Source: Diphasiastrum complanatum (lineage: Eukaryota; Streptophyta; Lycopodiopsida; Lycopodiales; Lycopodiaceae). From it: 64,000 nt of DNA. Shown here piece by piece: positions 11,872 through 22,778 of the stretch (the first letter of the stretch is position 1; every line of letters starts with the position of its first letter). The DNA lies in the NCBI GenBank assembly GCA_029204225.1, contig CM055100.1, positions 67,409,395 through 67,473,394 on the forward strand. Reading direction: 5' to 3'. A program made the position numbers and the translations under genes. Under the pieces are notes generated by a model, which was given only the letters and a program-made list of their open reading frames with translations, had not been told where the DNA came from and ran no database searches.

Positions 11872-12170
11872 TTTGCGAGCATGTAGCTTACAGATCTAGA
11901 GAAGAATTATTCAAGAACAGAACGTGAAGCGATAGCCATGATTTTTTCTGTTCGAAAATTTCGTCACTACCTCATGGAAACGCACTTTGCATTTTATACG
12001 GATCATCAATCGTTACTTTACTTGGTAAACAAGACGTGTAATACTAGACGTATTGCAAGATGGTTATTATTATTGCCTGAATTTGACTTTCGAATTGTGG
12101 TTAGAAAGAGAAAGTAACATTATCTAGCCAATCACGTTTTGTGAATTGAATCCGCGCCAGTTAATACTGA
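11872..12170 (+). pseudogene. Ty3/gypsy RNase H remainder (copy A)
   Basis: This shows YSRTEREAIAMIFSVRKFRHYL with the RNase H glutamate, FYTDHQSLLYLVNK with the aspartate, and FDFRIVVRKRK, with stops at about 12116 and 12140. It is colinear with RT to the left and integrase to the right. Confidence 0.82.
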
Positions 12171-12171
12171 A

Positions 12172-13413
12172 GTGGATGATGAACTGCCAGATGCTGCGTT
12201 GTTCTATGTTGAAGCAATACCTGAGTGGGCGGCAGATATTGTTGAGTACCTGATGCTAAGACAACCGAATGACTCATTGACAAAAGTACAGAAGAGACAA
12301 TTGATTCATAAGGCTCAACCTAATCAATTAATTGCAGGACAATTGTACTGTCGCGGATCAGATAATATTTTACGAAGATGTGTTTTACCACATGAAGTAC
12401 TAGATTTAATCATGTTTTCACATGATGGCATGGGTGGAGGACGCTTCTCTACAGATATTACTGTTCGCAAACTTTTGCAATCCGGTTATTGGTGGCCTAC
12501 GTTTCATAAGGACATAGAAAATTTTATTCAGACATGTGATGTCTACCAGCGAGCACGATGGCCTACTCGACAGAATCATGAACCCTTACATCCGGTTTTA
12601 TTGCAAGCACCGTTTGAAAAATGGGTACTAGATTATGTTGGTCCTATTCATCCTGCTGCGCAAGGATCTCAGGCCTGATATATTATCGTCGAAAATATTA
12701 TAATCAGATTTGGATGTCCGATCAAAATTGTCAATGATCGAGGTACACACTTTGTTAATCAAACAATAAAGTGTTTACTGGAAGAATTTTTTATTATACA
12801 CAGATTTAGTACTCCCTATTATCTCAGAGGGAATGGCCAAGCTGAATCTTCCAATAAGATTCTCTACACCATTTTGACAAAGACAGTTGAAGCAAGTCAG
12901 TCCGATTGGGAACATAAACTGTATGTAGCATTATGGGCATTCAGAACCGCTTACAAAAGTAGTACAAATCAAACACCTTTTCAAATGGTTTATGGTCAAG
13001 ATGCTATTATGCCAATTGAATTTTTAATCTCATCTTTACGCATAGCAGCAACGGAACGATTAAATGATGATATGTCTATACAACTCCGTAATGAAGCGTT
13101 GCACAAATTATGTGAAACCCGATTGATGGTAGTTCATGCCTTAGCAGCAGAGAAAGCCCGCCGCAAGGCATGGCACGATCGTCGATTGCACAAAAAAGAT
13201 ATGAAAGCAGGAGATCTTGCATTGATGTACAAAACCAAGCTGATCAAGGGTCAGTTGAAGTTTATCGGGGAAGGCCCGTATAAAGTGAAGGAAATCTTGA
13301 ACTATGGCGCAATAATTCTTGAGCACTTGGATGGAAATCGATTTGATACTCCAGAAAATGACAGCCGATTATGCAAGATTTGGCAGCCTGCTCCGCCAGT
13401 TCAGCAAGCCTGA
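12172..13413 (+). pseudogene. Ty3/gypsy integrase (copy A), first catalytic Asp deleted
   Basis: 12172-12678 holds the zinc-binding region (SHDGMGGGRF ... QTCDVYQ, with Tyr in place of the last Cys) and the FEKWVLDYVGPIHP motif. After a stop at 12676 the text jumps from YIIV to ENIIIRFGCP. Compared with the element at 2.5 kb, about 27 residues including the TDYATKW aspartate are missing. The second aspartate (VNDRGTHF) and the glutamate (GQAESSNK) remain, followed by a long open C-terminal frame to 13413 with KAWHDRRLHKK and KVKEILNYGAIILEHLDG. The closely similar segment at 21303-21912 belongs to copy B. Confidence 0.87.
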
Positions 13414-13719
13414 TCTCAATATATTTTTTAATGTTATTTGTTTTTCAATTTTGTGTTTTCAGTATTTAATTTGCTGACTTTTTTGAAAAAAGACAGTTTA
13501 AAAAAAAAACAACAAAAAGAAAAGCAAAAAAATAAGGAAAGACTGATGAGCAAAAGTCAGGAAGTCATCAGCATAAGAAAAAGGAAGCACAATATTTTTA
13601 ATGGAAAATGACCTAAAAAATTACTTATTGGAGCAGATTTGGCCAATACAGTATCAGAAACCTTCGTTGAGCTCTCAGATTGTACATCCACTCATGATTT
13701 ATCTAAATTGAGGTGGGCT
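13414..13719 (+). other. Post-integrase spacer of copy A
   Basis: This is a low-complexity stretch with A-rich runs after the integrase stop. It matches 21913-22240 of copy B, including GAGCAAAAGTCAG and the GAAACCTTCGTTGAGCTCTC segment. No coding signal is visible. Confidence 0.6.
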
Positions 13720-13886
13720 TATGGATATGTTCGATGATTTCGACACCCTTGGGGCCACCGAAATCTTTGAAATGCCCCAGAGCCGAACGCCCTTTGAAGT
13801 CCAGTCCCCTGGAAGAGGATTCAGACATATCCATGAATCTACTGTTGGTGTCGAAGATGCCAGCCATCAATCTCTGGACCAATAGG
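13720..13886 (+). pseudogene. Deleted remnant of the extra ORF, copy A
   Basis: This encodes an MFDDFDTLGATEIFEMP-like stretch that corresponds to MFDDSDPLGATEIFEIP at about 23813 in copy B. Sequence on both sides of this stretch has been deleted, so the extra reading frame is reduced to about 55 codons before the LTR resumes. Confidence 0.72.
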
Positions 13887-14346
13887 ATTAAAAAGAGAGG
13901 CAAGACTGGACCAATAGGATTCAAAGGCCAAGGTCCTCCTCTCTACTATAAAAAGGGACCAACTCGAGTTGCTCCTAATGTTTATTTTCTCATTTCAATA
14001 AAGTAGATTGGTTCTCTTTAAAAATGGATTGATGAATGTCCTTGCTCTTCCTTTCTTTTCCTCCATTTCTCATGCTTCCTTTGTATTTGCTAATTGTTGG
14101 ATTTGATCATTATTGGGATTGCTATTTCTTATGGTTTTTGTGAGAGAGAAAAAGAGAGAGAGAAGAGTAAGTTTCTATCACTGTTGTGGATTTAGGGTTA
14201 ATGGATGTAGTGTTAATGCTTAGTGTTAATGGATGTTAGTGTTAGATCCTCCATTCATGTTGAAATCTGAACTATATTATCGCTCTCATGGGAACGAACC
14301 TACAAGTGACAACCAACTCCATCTCTATGATGCTAGATTGACTAGA
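13887..14346 (+). repeat. Partial 3' LTR of copy A
   Basis: This matches 25976-26435, including the CTACTATAAAAAGGGACC core-promoter region and a GA-rich tract. The first 250 bp of the LTR are missing. The homology with copy B ends at GATTGACTAGA. Confidence 0.75.
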
Positions 14347-14349
14347 AGC

Positions 14350-15404
14350 CATGCAACGCTGGACGTACTCTCTTACATCCCGCTGCAATTGTGGCTAGAA
14401 ATAATGCCTTCTTAAAAGCTCACTAGTCTTATCAATACCAGGGTGCCCTACGCAGGAACTATCATGGCATTCATGAAGTATCTTACGAAGAAGATCCTTC
14501 ATGTCTGGCACGAATACTTTTTTGTTTTGTCAACTCCATACCTTCCTTCACGGTGTATGTCAAATAGGTACTAGTGCGTTCCTCTACGGAAGAGACAGGC
14601 GAGGCTGACTCTTCCACTTGGTTGACTAACTTGCATGCATAGGCTATACACACTGACAATGTCCCTTTTGTTGAGTTCTCTTGATCTCCTCTATGAGATC
14701 ACTGTCAACTATAGGCAAGACTCATCTGATGCAGTACCAACGATAGTGCATCAGCAACCACATTTTTCTTCCCTCCTCGGAAGCAAATTTTCAAATGAAA
14801 TTCCTGCATCAGCTCGGCCCACCGAGCTTGGCGGCTTTACAAATCTGGTTGAGTGCAAAATACTTTAAAATATAATGATCTGTGTACACATAAAACTTGG
14901 GCGCCATATAAATAATCACACACCTTGAGCGCATGTACTCGCAAACAGCTCTTGCTCATGTGCGGGTATACCATCTTGGATAGACACTGCACCTACGGCA
15001 ATGCCACTTGCATCCGTCTTTAGGTCAAACGGTTTTTGGGTATCAACAAACTTGAGAACTGGAGCTGTGCCCAACGCCTCCATCAAGTTCTCAAACCTGT
15101 GCCGAGCTTCAGCAACCAACCGATCTATAGTGCTGTTTTTCTGTAACTGGTCCATCAAAGGACCAGCTACCTTGGAGTAGTTCCTAATGAACTGCCAATA
15201 GAACTTGCAAAGACTTAAGAAAGATTGCAATTGGTGTATATCGGCAGGCCTCGGCCACTTTTTAACCACAGCCACCCTTGGCTGGGTCAACCCAAATACC
15301 CTCAGCTGTCACTACATGCCCCAAATACTCGACACACAACTTTGTCTTCTCAGCATTGGCATACAAGACAGAAGCTTTGACTTGCCCAATATGGTCTTTG
15401 ATGG
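14350..15404 (-). pseudogene. Chromovirus F: RT end, RNase H and integrase zinc-binding region
   Basis: Reading leftward from 15404: ANAEKTKLCVEYLGHVVTAEG (RT thumb side), then KVAVVKKWPRP-like and SFLSLCKFYWQFIRNYSKVAGPL (connection). KPFDLKTDASGIAVGAV gives the first RNase H aspartate, and a decayed RNase H (YVYTDHYILKY) follows. The integrase zinc-binding segment ECHDSSCVGHPGIDKT ... VREYVQRC lies near 14350-14500. Stops occur throughout. It is the same element as the pieces at 20041-20160, 9993-10656 and 5157-5377. Confidence 0.83.
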
Positions 15405-15438
15405 GAATCAAGCTCTGACTATTACTTATGGGAATCGA

Positions 15439-15451
15439 AGCTCTGATACCA
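15439..15451 (-). promoter_or_regulatory. Primer-binding-site-like sequence beside copia LTR
   Basis: TGGTATCAGAGCT follows the minus-strand LTR at 15453-16039 after one base. It lies on the opposite side of the LTR from the copia pol genes, with only about 47 nt of leader left before chromovirus sequence. This points to a tandem or recombined copia insertion. Confidence 0.7.
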
Positions 15452-15452
15452 C

Positions 15453-16039
15453 TGATGCGAATCGAAGTGAAACGAAACGAAGCTAAACAAAACGCGAATA
15501 AATTCGAATGGAGTTCGGATATGATTGTTGGTCACTACCTGCTATATCATTCCTACAATCCTCCAGAATGTAAATAGACACTGTTGACCTACGTTATAAA
15601 TTAATTCAACATTTAACAAGATTGAACCTATGTGTAGAATAGATAAGATAAGTGAATGAGATACACGAACAATAAACAAACAATAATTCATTTGAGATCA
15701 GACGATGATATGTGCATAATAGCTACAACATCATCTATCGATCCTCTTTGTTTAAGCATTGTGTGACAGACCCACACAATGCATTGGTGTGAGAGAAGCA
15801 GTGTTCTCTTATGAGCAATGTTTAGCTTACTAGTGGACTTCTTGGATCTCTATGAATCCTGCTTACAATATCTCGCTTGATGGCGGACTTCTCTATTTTG
15901 TATTTGGTCTATTTGTGTCTGTGTATTTAGTGCATCTAGCAACTACATATATTTAGAGTAACATTCCTTGATTAGATAGATTAAACAGCCTAAGACTAAT
16001 CTCATATTACAAGAGCAATGAGTTAGGCACGTTCTAACA
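15453..16039 (-). repeat. LTR of copia element G
   Basis: The minus-strand segment starts TGTTAGAACG at 16039, just after a purine-rich tract downstream of the copia RNase H gene. It ends TTCGCATCA at 15453. Length is about 587 bp. It serves as the 3' LTR of the copia genes to its right. Confidence 0.68.
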
Positions 16040-16081
16040 CTCTTCTGCTGACATCACCATATCATATCAGGAATTTGTACT

Positions 16082-16861
16082 TTACGGTACTTCTTTGATC
16101 TCCTCGGTCCTTTCGTGCATGACGTGTCGAAAGTATTCGACCTTCCTGTGTCGCGAACATTTTCCTTTCGCGTCGTTTGACCTTCTCCTGTTGTTCGTGG
16201 TGTTTGCGAACATTTCGTCTTCGAGATCTTCATTTTCAAGGTCTTCGAGGTATTCGTCAAGTTGGGAGTCGAGAGCTAGCAGAGCTTTGGTAATAGAAAC
16301 ATTTTGTTTCTTCAGCTCCTTCTCAAAGCATGATAGCTTGATGACTCCAAGACTGCTCCTATATTTCTCGAAGAGACCTTTGTCTAAGGCCTTTGTGAAG
16401 ATGTCAGCAACCATCTTCTTCATTCCAATGAAGGTAGTCTGCAGCTTCTTCTTTTTGGTCAGATCCCTTATCAAGTGGTACTTGATTGCAATGTGTTTTG
16501 TCCTTGAGTGAAACATGGGATCCTTTGTCAGGTGTATTGCGAATGTATTGTCCATCTGCAAGATAAGAGGATCATTCCTCGTTTCACCTATTTCGTCAAG
16601 GAACTGTTTGAGCCAAGTGATTTCATTGGCGATCTTTGCTGCTACTATGTATTCTACTTCGTAGGATGACTGAGCTACGATGGCTTTCTTTTTGTTGACC
16701 CAGAGAATTGCTGCTCCTTCTGCGATGGTACATCCTCCTGAGACACTTTTGCAGTCGTCCTTAAGAGATGCCCAGCTAGCATCATTGTATGAAAGCATCT
16801 GGAACCCTGCATCACGAGAATAACACAATCCAAAATCCTTCGTTAATTGAAGGTACTTCAA
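16082..16861 (-). pseudogene. Ty1/copia RNase H (element G)
   Basis: The 259-codon frame shows the copia RNase H: SYNDASWASLKDDCKSVSGG (first aspartate), AQSSYEVEYIVAAKIANEITWLK (glutamate), LQMDNTFAIHL (aspartate) and HSRTKHIAIKYHLIRD. It ends MVADIFTKALDKGLFEKYRSSLGV, the usual end of copia pol. About 75 extra residues of charged sequence follow. The frame is open but sits downstream of a broken RT. It is part of a minus-strand copia element inserted into chromovirus F. Confidence 0.88.
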
Positions 16862-17921
16862 GATTCACTTCGCTTCCAATGAGTCGAGCCTGAATTTGTA
16901 CTTAATTGACTCATCCTGAACACGGCATAAGCAATGTCAAGGCGTGTATTATCTGCAAGATACATTAGTGATTCGATTAGCTTCATGTATGGTGTATACT
17001 CCATCAATTCTCTTTCTTCTTCAGTCTTCGAACAATCTTCTCAGGATTGTTCCTACAAGCATTGGAGTATTTGCTCCTTTGTAATTCATCATCCCGAAAT
17101 CTTATAGGATTTTCTGGGTATATCTAGACTTGTGAAGGTACAACTTCCCTTCGTCATAGTCTCTATCAATTTTTGTAAGCCAAGATAACATCTGGCTTCT
17201 CCTAGATTTGTAATCTCGAAATGTTTTGATATGTCATACTTCACCTCAGCAATAAGTTCTTTCACTTTTGCAGAGTATCAGGGTGTTGTCCACATATACA
17301 ACTACAATGATGATCTTCCCATCTATAATTCTTAAATAAACAGTGGAATTAGCTATTAGTGGTTTGAATCCTAAGGATTTCAGGACTTGATTTTTCTTCT
17401 TATACCATTGTCATGCTTATTGCTTTAGACCATAGATACTCTTGTGCATTCTACATGCATAAGTAGGAAGTGAGTTTGAAATGCAGCCTGGAGGTTGATC
17501 CATGTAGATTTCTTTGTCTAGCTCACCATGTAAGAACACTATCTTTTTTTCCACGATGTGAATCCTGAGATCATAAATAGCTGCATATGCAAACAATAGG
17601 CGTAGGGCCAAATGTTTCACGACTGGAGAGAAGGTTTCAACATAGTCAATATCATATTTATGAGAAAAACCCTTCGCTACAAGTCTGGCTTTATACTTTG
17701 AAATATTTCCATTCGGTCACCCACTTGCATTTTACAATCTTTCCCTTATCTGGTAATGGCTGCAACGTCCATACCTCATTCTTCCTCATGGATTTCATCT
17801 CCTCATTCATGGCTTGGATCCATTTGTCCTTCTTTGGACATTCAATTGCTTTCTCGAATGTCAGTGGTTCTCCACTGAATCCACAAAACTCTTCTGACGT
17901 AGAAGCTGCGCTGTCTAGCAC
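16862..17921 (-). pseudogene. Ty1/copia reverse transcriptase (element G), active site altered
   Basis: Starting on the right, the minus strand shows ECPKKDKWIQAMNEEMKSM and WVTEWKYF. It then shows LRLLFAYAAIYDLRIHIVEKKIVFLHGELDKEIYMDQPPG and the CRMHKSIYGLKQ motif (17417-17620). The catalytic box at 17285-17296 reads YVDN instead of YVDD. There are stops and frame breaks between 16862 and 17416 and between 17621 and 17690. The enzyme would be inactive. Confidence 0.85.
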
Positions 17922-18101
17922 AAATCTTGTTGGTGCTCTTCGCTCTCTTGTCCATCTTCTAGGAGATCCTTCTGGTTTTACAATGCTCTTTCCTTTATCT
18001 GTTCTGCTAGCTCCGGAACCATTTCGGTTTATAGGTGTTGTAGCAGTAGGCTGGCTTGCGAATCTTTCTTCGTCTGATTCGTCACTCGAATGAGGTGCGA
18101 C

Positions 18102-19011
18102 TCAAACATCTTTTTTTGAGTGTTCATCCTCTGCTCCCTCTGTCACAGTTGGTAGATCATAGTACTGCCTTCCAAGGACTTCATAACTGACAGGATCATC
18201 GTTGGCCATTGTTCTGCTCTCATCAAATTTGACATCTCTGACTGTCTTCATTGTGTTTGTCTCTAACATATAGACTCTATAGTGTGACGAATGATTGTCA
18301 TCTCCTACAAGATATTCTTGTTCTCTTTTCTCATCAAGCTTCTTTCGAAGCTTGTCAGGAACGTGTGCGTATGCAGCACAACCAAAGATTCGAATATGAG
18401 TCAGATTGGGTTTTCTACCCCACCATAGTTCGTGTGGTGTTGTGTGAGGAACACCAAATTTTCTTGTCCTATTTTGAGTGTAGGCAACTATAGCTATTGC
18501 TTCAGCCCACAACACTCTTGGAGCCTTCGAATAGGCCATCATGCACCTAGCGGCTTCCATGAGAGTCATGTTTTTTCTTTCTGCAACACCATTGGGCTTC
18601 GGTGTATAGGATGGTATCCTTCTGTGAATGATTCCTCGATCATTACAGAAATCAGTGAATTGGTTTGAGATGTATTCTCCACGTCGATCTGTTCTGATAT
18701 GCTTCACCTTGTTTCTTGTGTATCTTTATGTCCAGTTCACATATTCTATGAACTTGTCGAATGCATCTGATTTATTGTGAGACTCTGGCGAACTCACTGT
18801 AATCATCAATAAAAGTGATATAGTATTTCAAGCCTCCTATTGAGATCATGTCGAAAGGTCCACAGATGTCCAAATGAACTAGCTCCAGAATCTTTGTCGT
18901 TCTGTAGGAGTCCTTAAAAAAAGGAGTACGTGACATCTTATCTTTTATACATGCATCATAGGTCATTGAACTGGTTGCATTCGAGATGATCATCTTTTGT
19001 GATTGCTCCAT
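18102..19011 (-). pseudogene. Ty1/copia integrase (element G)
   Basis: Two frames carry the integrase core. 18772-19011 has ELVHLDICGPF and FIDDYSEF around the first aspartate. 18102-18707 has IRTDRRGEYISNQF with the second aspartate and TPKPNGVAERKN with the glutamate. PRVLWAEAIAIVAYTQNR, HELWWGRKPNLTHIRIFGCAAYAHVP and the YLVGDDNHSSHYRVY C-terminal pattern follow. A frame break separates the two at about 18710-18770. All three catalytic acids are present. Confidence 0.88.
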
Positions 19012-19585
19012 GATGGCTTGCTTGATAAAATGTCATTGCATTCATATGGCATAGTCTTCTGTGCCGTAGAATATCTGACGAATCATCATGAGTTTGATGC
19101 AATTGATTTGCAAGTAGGTGTACCTTCAAGTGATACAAGTTGTCTTTTCTTCTACCTTGTGTAATCAATGTACTGGTGCTTGCATCAACGACATTGCATG
19201 CTTCATCTGAGAACGTTGCACGCATCCCAGCATTTGCTATTCTTGCGACTGATAGCAAGTCCTGTTGTAGTATAGGTACGAACAGAACATCTTCAAGTCG
19301 TCTGTCTCTACCATTTGTGTTGAGCCATAGCGAACCAATACCATTCACTTGATGTTTCGATCCGTCCCCACGAATAATAAATCTTGATGGATCTACACTC
19401 CAAAAGTCAGACATTATCTGTCTTGATGTAACGAAATGTGAGGTTGCTTCTGAATCAAGGATTACTTCTTCTGTGTCAGGTGTCGATACTGCACACATGT
19501 CTGCACAGATGTAGGCAGTCGAATTTCCATGTTTCGATCTTTTTTCGCCCATCTTCGAGCTTTCTGGCTCCTCGACGTAGGACAA
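19012..19585 (-). pseudogene. Ty1/copia protease and pre-integrase region (element G)
   Basis: The minus-strand frame (its end overlaps the integrase frame to 18956) contains VILDSEATSHFV, the copia protease active-site motif with the usual Gly of DSGATxH replaced by Glu. LYHLKVH and LRHRRLCHMNAMTFYQ follow, the zinc-binding start of integrase. The glycine change should inactivate the protease. Confidence 0.82.
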
Positions 19586-19599
19586 ACAATTATTGTTCT

Positions 19600-19760
19600 C
19601 CTATTTGCTTTAAACTTGTTTGTTTCTTGGGTAATGGTAACAGTCCATGGCTGCATGACCCTTCTTGTGACAATGGATACACTCGATCTTCGGATTTAGC
19701 CAACACGAATCGACAGTATGTCCTTTGCGTCTACATCTCACACATATTTTCTTGTCTCCA
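19600..19760 (-). pseudogene. Copia gag zinc knuckles (element G)
   Basis: The minus strand encodes two CX2CX4HX4C knuckles in succession, CVRCRRKGHTVDSC and CIHCHKKGHAAMDC. They are the nucleic-acid-binding end of a gag protein. Most of gag upstream is absent; at 19914 the text switches to a duplicate of the element's 3' region. Confidence 0.75.
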
Positions 19761-19913
19761 TTCTGTTGTTTCGACTTTTATTTGTTCTTCCATTTGTCTC
19801 TGTTGGCTCCCTACTGGTCTCGATCCTGCCTCCCTCTTAGGCTTGAACAGTTTTTTCGTCTTCTCCTTGTTGCTGTAGAGAGCTTGGTCAGAAGCATCCT
19901 TGTGATCAAGGTG

Positions 19914-20040
19914 ACCTTCTCCTGTTGTTCGTGAATATTTCATCTTTGAGATCTTTGTTTTTGAGGTCTTCGAGGTATTCGTCAGGTTAGGAGTTGAGAG
20001 CTAGCAGAGCTTTGATAACAGAAACATTTTGTTTCTTCAG
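19914..20040. repeat. Duplicate of copia 3' coding region
   Basis: This matches 16178-16315 (shared GAGAGCTAGCAGAGCTTTG and GAAACATTTTGTTTCTTCAG) with an 11-bp internal difference. Together with the misplaced primer site at 15439 it suggests that element G was rearranged from tandem copies. Confidence 0.7.
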
Positions 20041-20160
20041 TCTTGAGATGAACCTCATGCTCCTTGACCGCTTTACTAAAAACCAATATATCGTCAATAA
20101 AATTGATGACAAACTTGCCCATATTGCTATGGCCATATTCGGTTAAGGACCTGGAATAGT
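20041..20160 (-). pseudogene. Chromovirus F reverse transcriptase catalytic segment
   Basis: The minus strand encodes NMGKFVINFIDDILVFSKAVKEHEVHLKT, with the catalytic D-D of the [FY]xDD box in FIDD. It connects across the copia insertion to GQVKASVLYANAEKTK at 15404. Upstream RT, protease and gag of this element are not visible; LTR D lies to the right. Confidence 0.78.
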
Positions 20161-20186
20161 CCTAATATGGTAGACCGGCCCTCCAG

Positions 20187-20602
20187 TGTTCAAGATTATT
20201 TGTCATGCCATGATTTAATTTCATGTCAAGGCCAGTTTGTGACTAATTACCTTGAGAGGACCCAGACACTCTAATTGAGAGATATGGAGTATTGCATGTC
20301 TGTGTGACAGATATAGGTAGGAGAAATGCATGAAGAGATGTGATCTATTTATAGTTGACCTGCATGGGGATTGCGTGGTTACATGCGCATGACTCTACTC
20401 TCTATATAATGAGGTAGAGATTCTCCCGTCGACATATTGGGTTTAGGTCACCAGTTTCTCTCTTCTCCTCTTGCTTCACATGGCATGGCTTGGGGGCTAG
20501 ATCCAGGTTTGATCTAGGTTTGGTTGGGCGGTTTGGCTCCATAGTCTCTCTTATTGTGTTCTCCTATCTTCATCTTAGGGGCAATCCTTGAGGGTCTTTA
20601 CA
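20187..20602 (+). repeat. 5' LTR of element D
   Basis: A TG...CA segment of 416 bp, TGTTCAAGAT to GGTCTTTACA, ends two bases before a tRNA-iMet primer site and contains CTATATAATGAGG at about 20402 as a TATA-like box. Its partner LTR is not in the window. The 5' end was chosen from the TG and the length and is less certain than the 3' end. Confidence 0.65.
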
Positions 20603-20603
20603 T

Positions 20604-20615
20604 TGGTATCAGAGC
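20604..20615 (+). promoter_or_regulatory. Primer binding site (tRNA-iMet), element D
   Basis: TGGTATCAGAGC lies directly after the LTR end at 20602. Confidence 0.85.
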
Positions 20616-21302
20616 GGGGCTAAGATGCGGGTCTTATATGGGATTGGAGGCAAACTCTACATCGGATTGGAGTGTTGATTTCACAAGGGAATTTGGAGTT
20701 GGATTTACTAATTCTGGTTTAAAGCATACTTGTCAAATTTGGTGGTAGAGTGCTCTTCTACTTCAATTTTTTTTTGATATAGATGCTATGAGTTAGTAAT
20801 GAATTTCTTCTTAAAATTTCTTCTTGTGCCTTGTGGAAGATTTTATTTGATGTAGAAGGTTCTGCATGTGTAAATCCACTTGATGGTTGTTGTCTAAACT
20901 GCTTGTTTGAGATTTGAATAATTACCATAAAATCCTGAAAGATATTGGCAATCAGATTCATGACTAGTTTCGGAATGTTTTGGGAAACGTTCGTGATAAA
21001 CTAATGAAACTGGAGGGTCTTGAATCTATATTTTAATATGCATGTTGAGGGTTCAGAATTAATCCTCTTGTTAAGCAAGCAACTGAAAGCCTGGATTGGA
21101 TTGTAATTCTGTTCATTCTCTAGTTAGAAGCAGGAAGAGACAAGGACAATAGGGTGTCGTTCTGCCTGTCTTGGAATTAATTATTCCTAGAAGAAGTAAT
21201 TATGATGTTGTCTGTCCTACTTTGGTTTTGAAGTAAGAAAGAGATCATAGTTCTTTGGATTAGTTAATGCATGCATCATGAATGTCCTTCCGAAAACTTC
21301 TT
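20616..21302 (+). other. Leader fragment of element D, no genes seen
   Basis: This is sequence downstream of the primer site, presumably leader of element D, cut off at about 21303 where copy B integrase begins. I see no gag or other domain. Confidence 0.5.
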
Positions 21303-21912
21303 TGTACACACTTTGTTAATCAAACAATAAAGTGTCTACTGGAAGATTTTTTTTGTTATACATAGATTTAGTACTCTCTATTATCCCAGAGGGAATGGCC
21401 AAGCTGAATCTTCCAATAAGGTTCTCTGCACCATTATGACAAAGACAGTTGAAGCGAGTCTCTGATTGGGAACATAAACTTACAAAAATAGTACAAATCA
21501 AACACCTTTTCAACTGGTTTATGGTCAAGATGTTGTCATGCCGATTGAATTTTTAATCTCATCTTTACGCATAGCGGCCACAGAACGATTAAATGATGAT
21601 ACGTCTTTACAACTCCGTCATGAAGCGTTGCACAAATTATGTGGAACCCGATTGATGGCAGTTCATGCCTTAGCAGCAGAGAAAGCCCGCCACAAGGCAT
21701 GGCACGATTGCCGATTGCACAAAAAAGAGTTGAAAGTAGGAGATCTTGCATTAATGTACAAAACCAAGCTGATCAAGGGCAAGTTCAAGTTTACTGAAGA
21801 AGGCCCGTATAAAGTGAAGGAAATCTTGAACTATGGCGCAGTAATTCTTGAGCACTTGGACGGAAAACGATTTGATACTCCGATGAATGGCAGCCGCTTA
21901 CACAAGTTTTGA
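21303..21912 (+). pseudogene. Ty3/gypsy integrase C-terminal part (copy B)
   Basis: This begins THFVNQTIKCLLEDFF and retains GNGQAESSNKVLCTIMTKTVEAS with the catalytic glutamate. A short deletion removes the WALWAFRT region near 21465-21485. An open frame (21538-21912) then gives FLISSLRIAATERLNDD and KVKEILNYGAVILEHLDG, very like copy A 13015-13413. Confidence 0.85.
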
Positions 21913-22778
21913 CAGCCTACTCCGCCAGTTCAGCAAGTCTGATCTCAATGGTTTTTTAATTTTATTTGTTTTTCAATTTTTTGTTTTTCAGTACTTAATT
22001 TGTTGAGTTTTTTGGAAAAAGACAGTTAAAATAATAATAATAATAATAAATTTTAAATTAAATTGAGAAAAGATTGATGAGCAAAAGTCAGAAAGTCATC
22101 AGCATAGAAAAAGGAAGCACAGTAATTTTTTGATGAAAAAAGACTTAGAAAATCACTATTTTGGTCAGATTTAGCCTATCCAATACCAGAAACCTTCGTT
22201 GAGCTCTCAGACTATACATCCACTCTAGATTTATCTAATTTGAAGTGGGCGAAGGTTCATGTTCAGAAAAGCTCCAGTTTTTTAGTCTGGCGAAGGATCA
22301 GTGATATGTCATTTTGGGGACCTTCGCCGAGCATCTTAACCTCATTATTAACCTTCGCCGACATGTTAGATGATCTTAAAATGTCAAAATTAGGTTGTCC
22401 ATAGGTTCAGGTCTTGGAAAAATATATTTATGACAATACCTGGGCGAAGGACCCTCTTGGGCGAAGGTTCATCCTTCGTCAGGCCTGGAAAACGTTCGCC
22501 TGATAGGTTCATATCTCCAAAAACCTTCATCGAGATTTTTATACCCTATTATCACAGTACTGTACATGCCTGCAAATTTTTGTTCAGAACTGATCAGCCA
22601 AACTAGTATTCAGTGTAATGGACCCACCAAATTCACCTATAAGTTGATTGAATTCGATTCATTCCTCACTTGTGCTAGCGAAGCTCTTGCGAATTTTTAC
22701 CATGACCAAAGCCTTCCAAAATTTTTGCACTACTTTTTGAGACACTTTTATGCGTTTTATATTTCATTTCTGATCATC
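21913..22778 (+). other. Spacer between integrase and extra ORF, copy B
   Basis: A-rich and AAT-repeat sequence, then repeated GGCGAAGGTTCAT-type motifs in both orientations (22240-22530) that could pair as hairpins. An open frame extends upstream of the chosen ATG from 22566 but without recognisable content. Confidence 0.5.

Larger units (their letters stand above)
10657..14346 (+). mobile_element. Ty3/gypsy element copy A, internally rearranged
   Basis: This is a pol-bearing Ty3/gypsy element with partial LTRs at both ends (10657-11022 and 13887-14346). They match different parts of the 709-bp LTR at 25727-26435. The left LTR fragment is fused directly to the reverse transcriptase gene, so the leader, gag and protease are missing. 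Between integrase and the right LTR only about 165 bp remain of a long extra reading frame that is preserved in copy B. It sits inside chromovirus F between its zinc-binding and catalytic integrase segments. No clean target duplication was found, so insertion was followed or accompanied by deletion. Confidence 0.8.
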
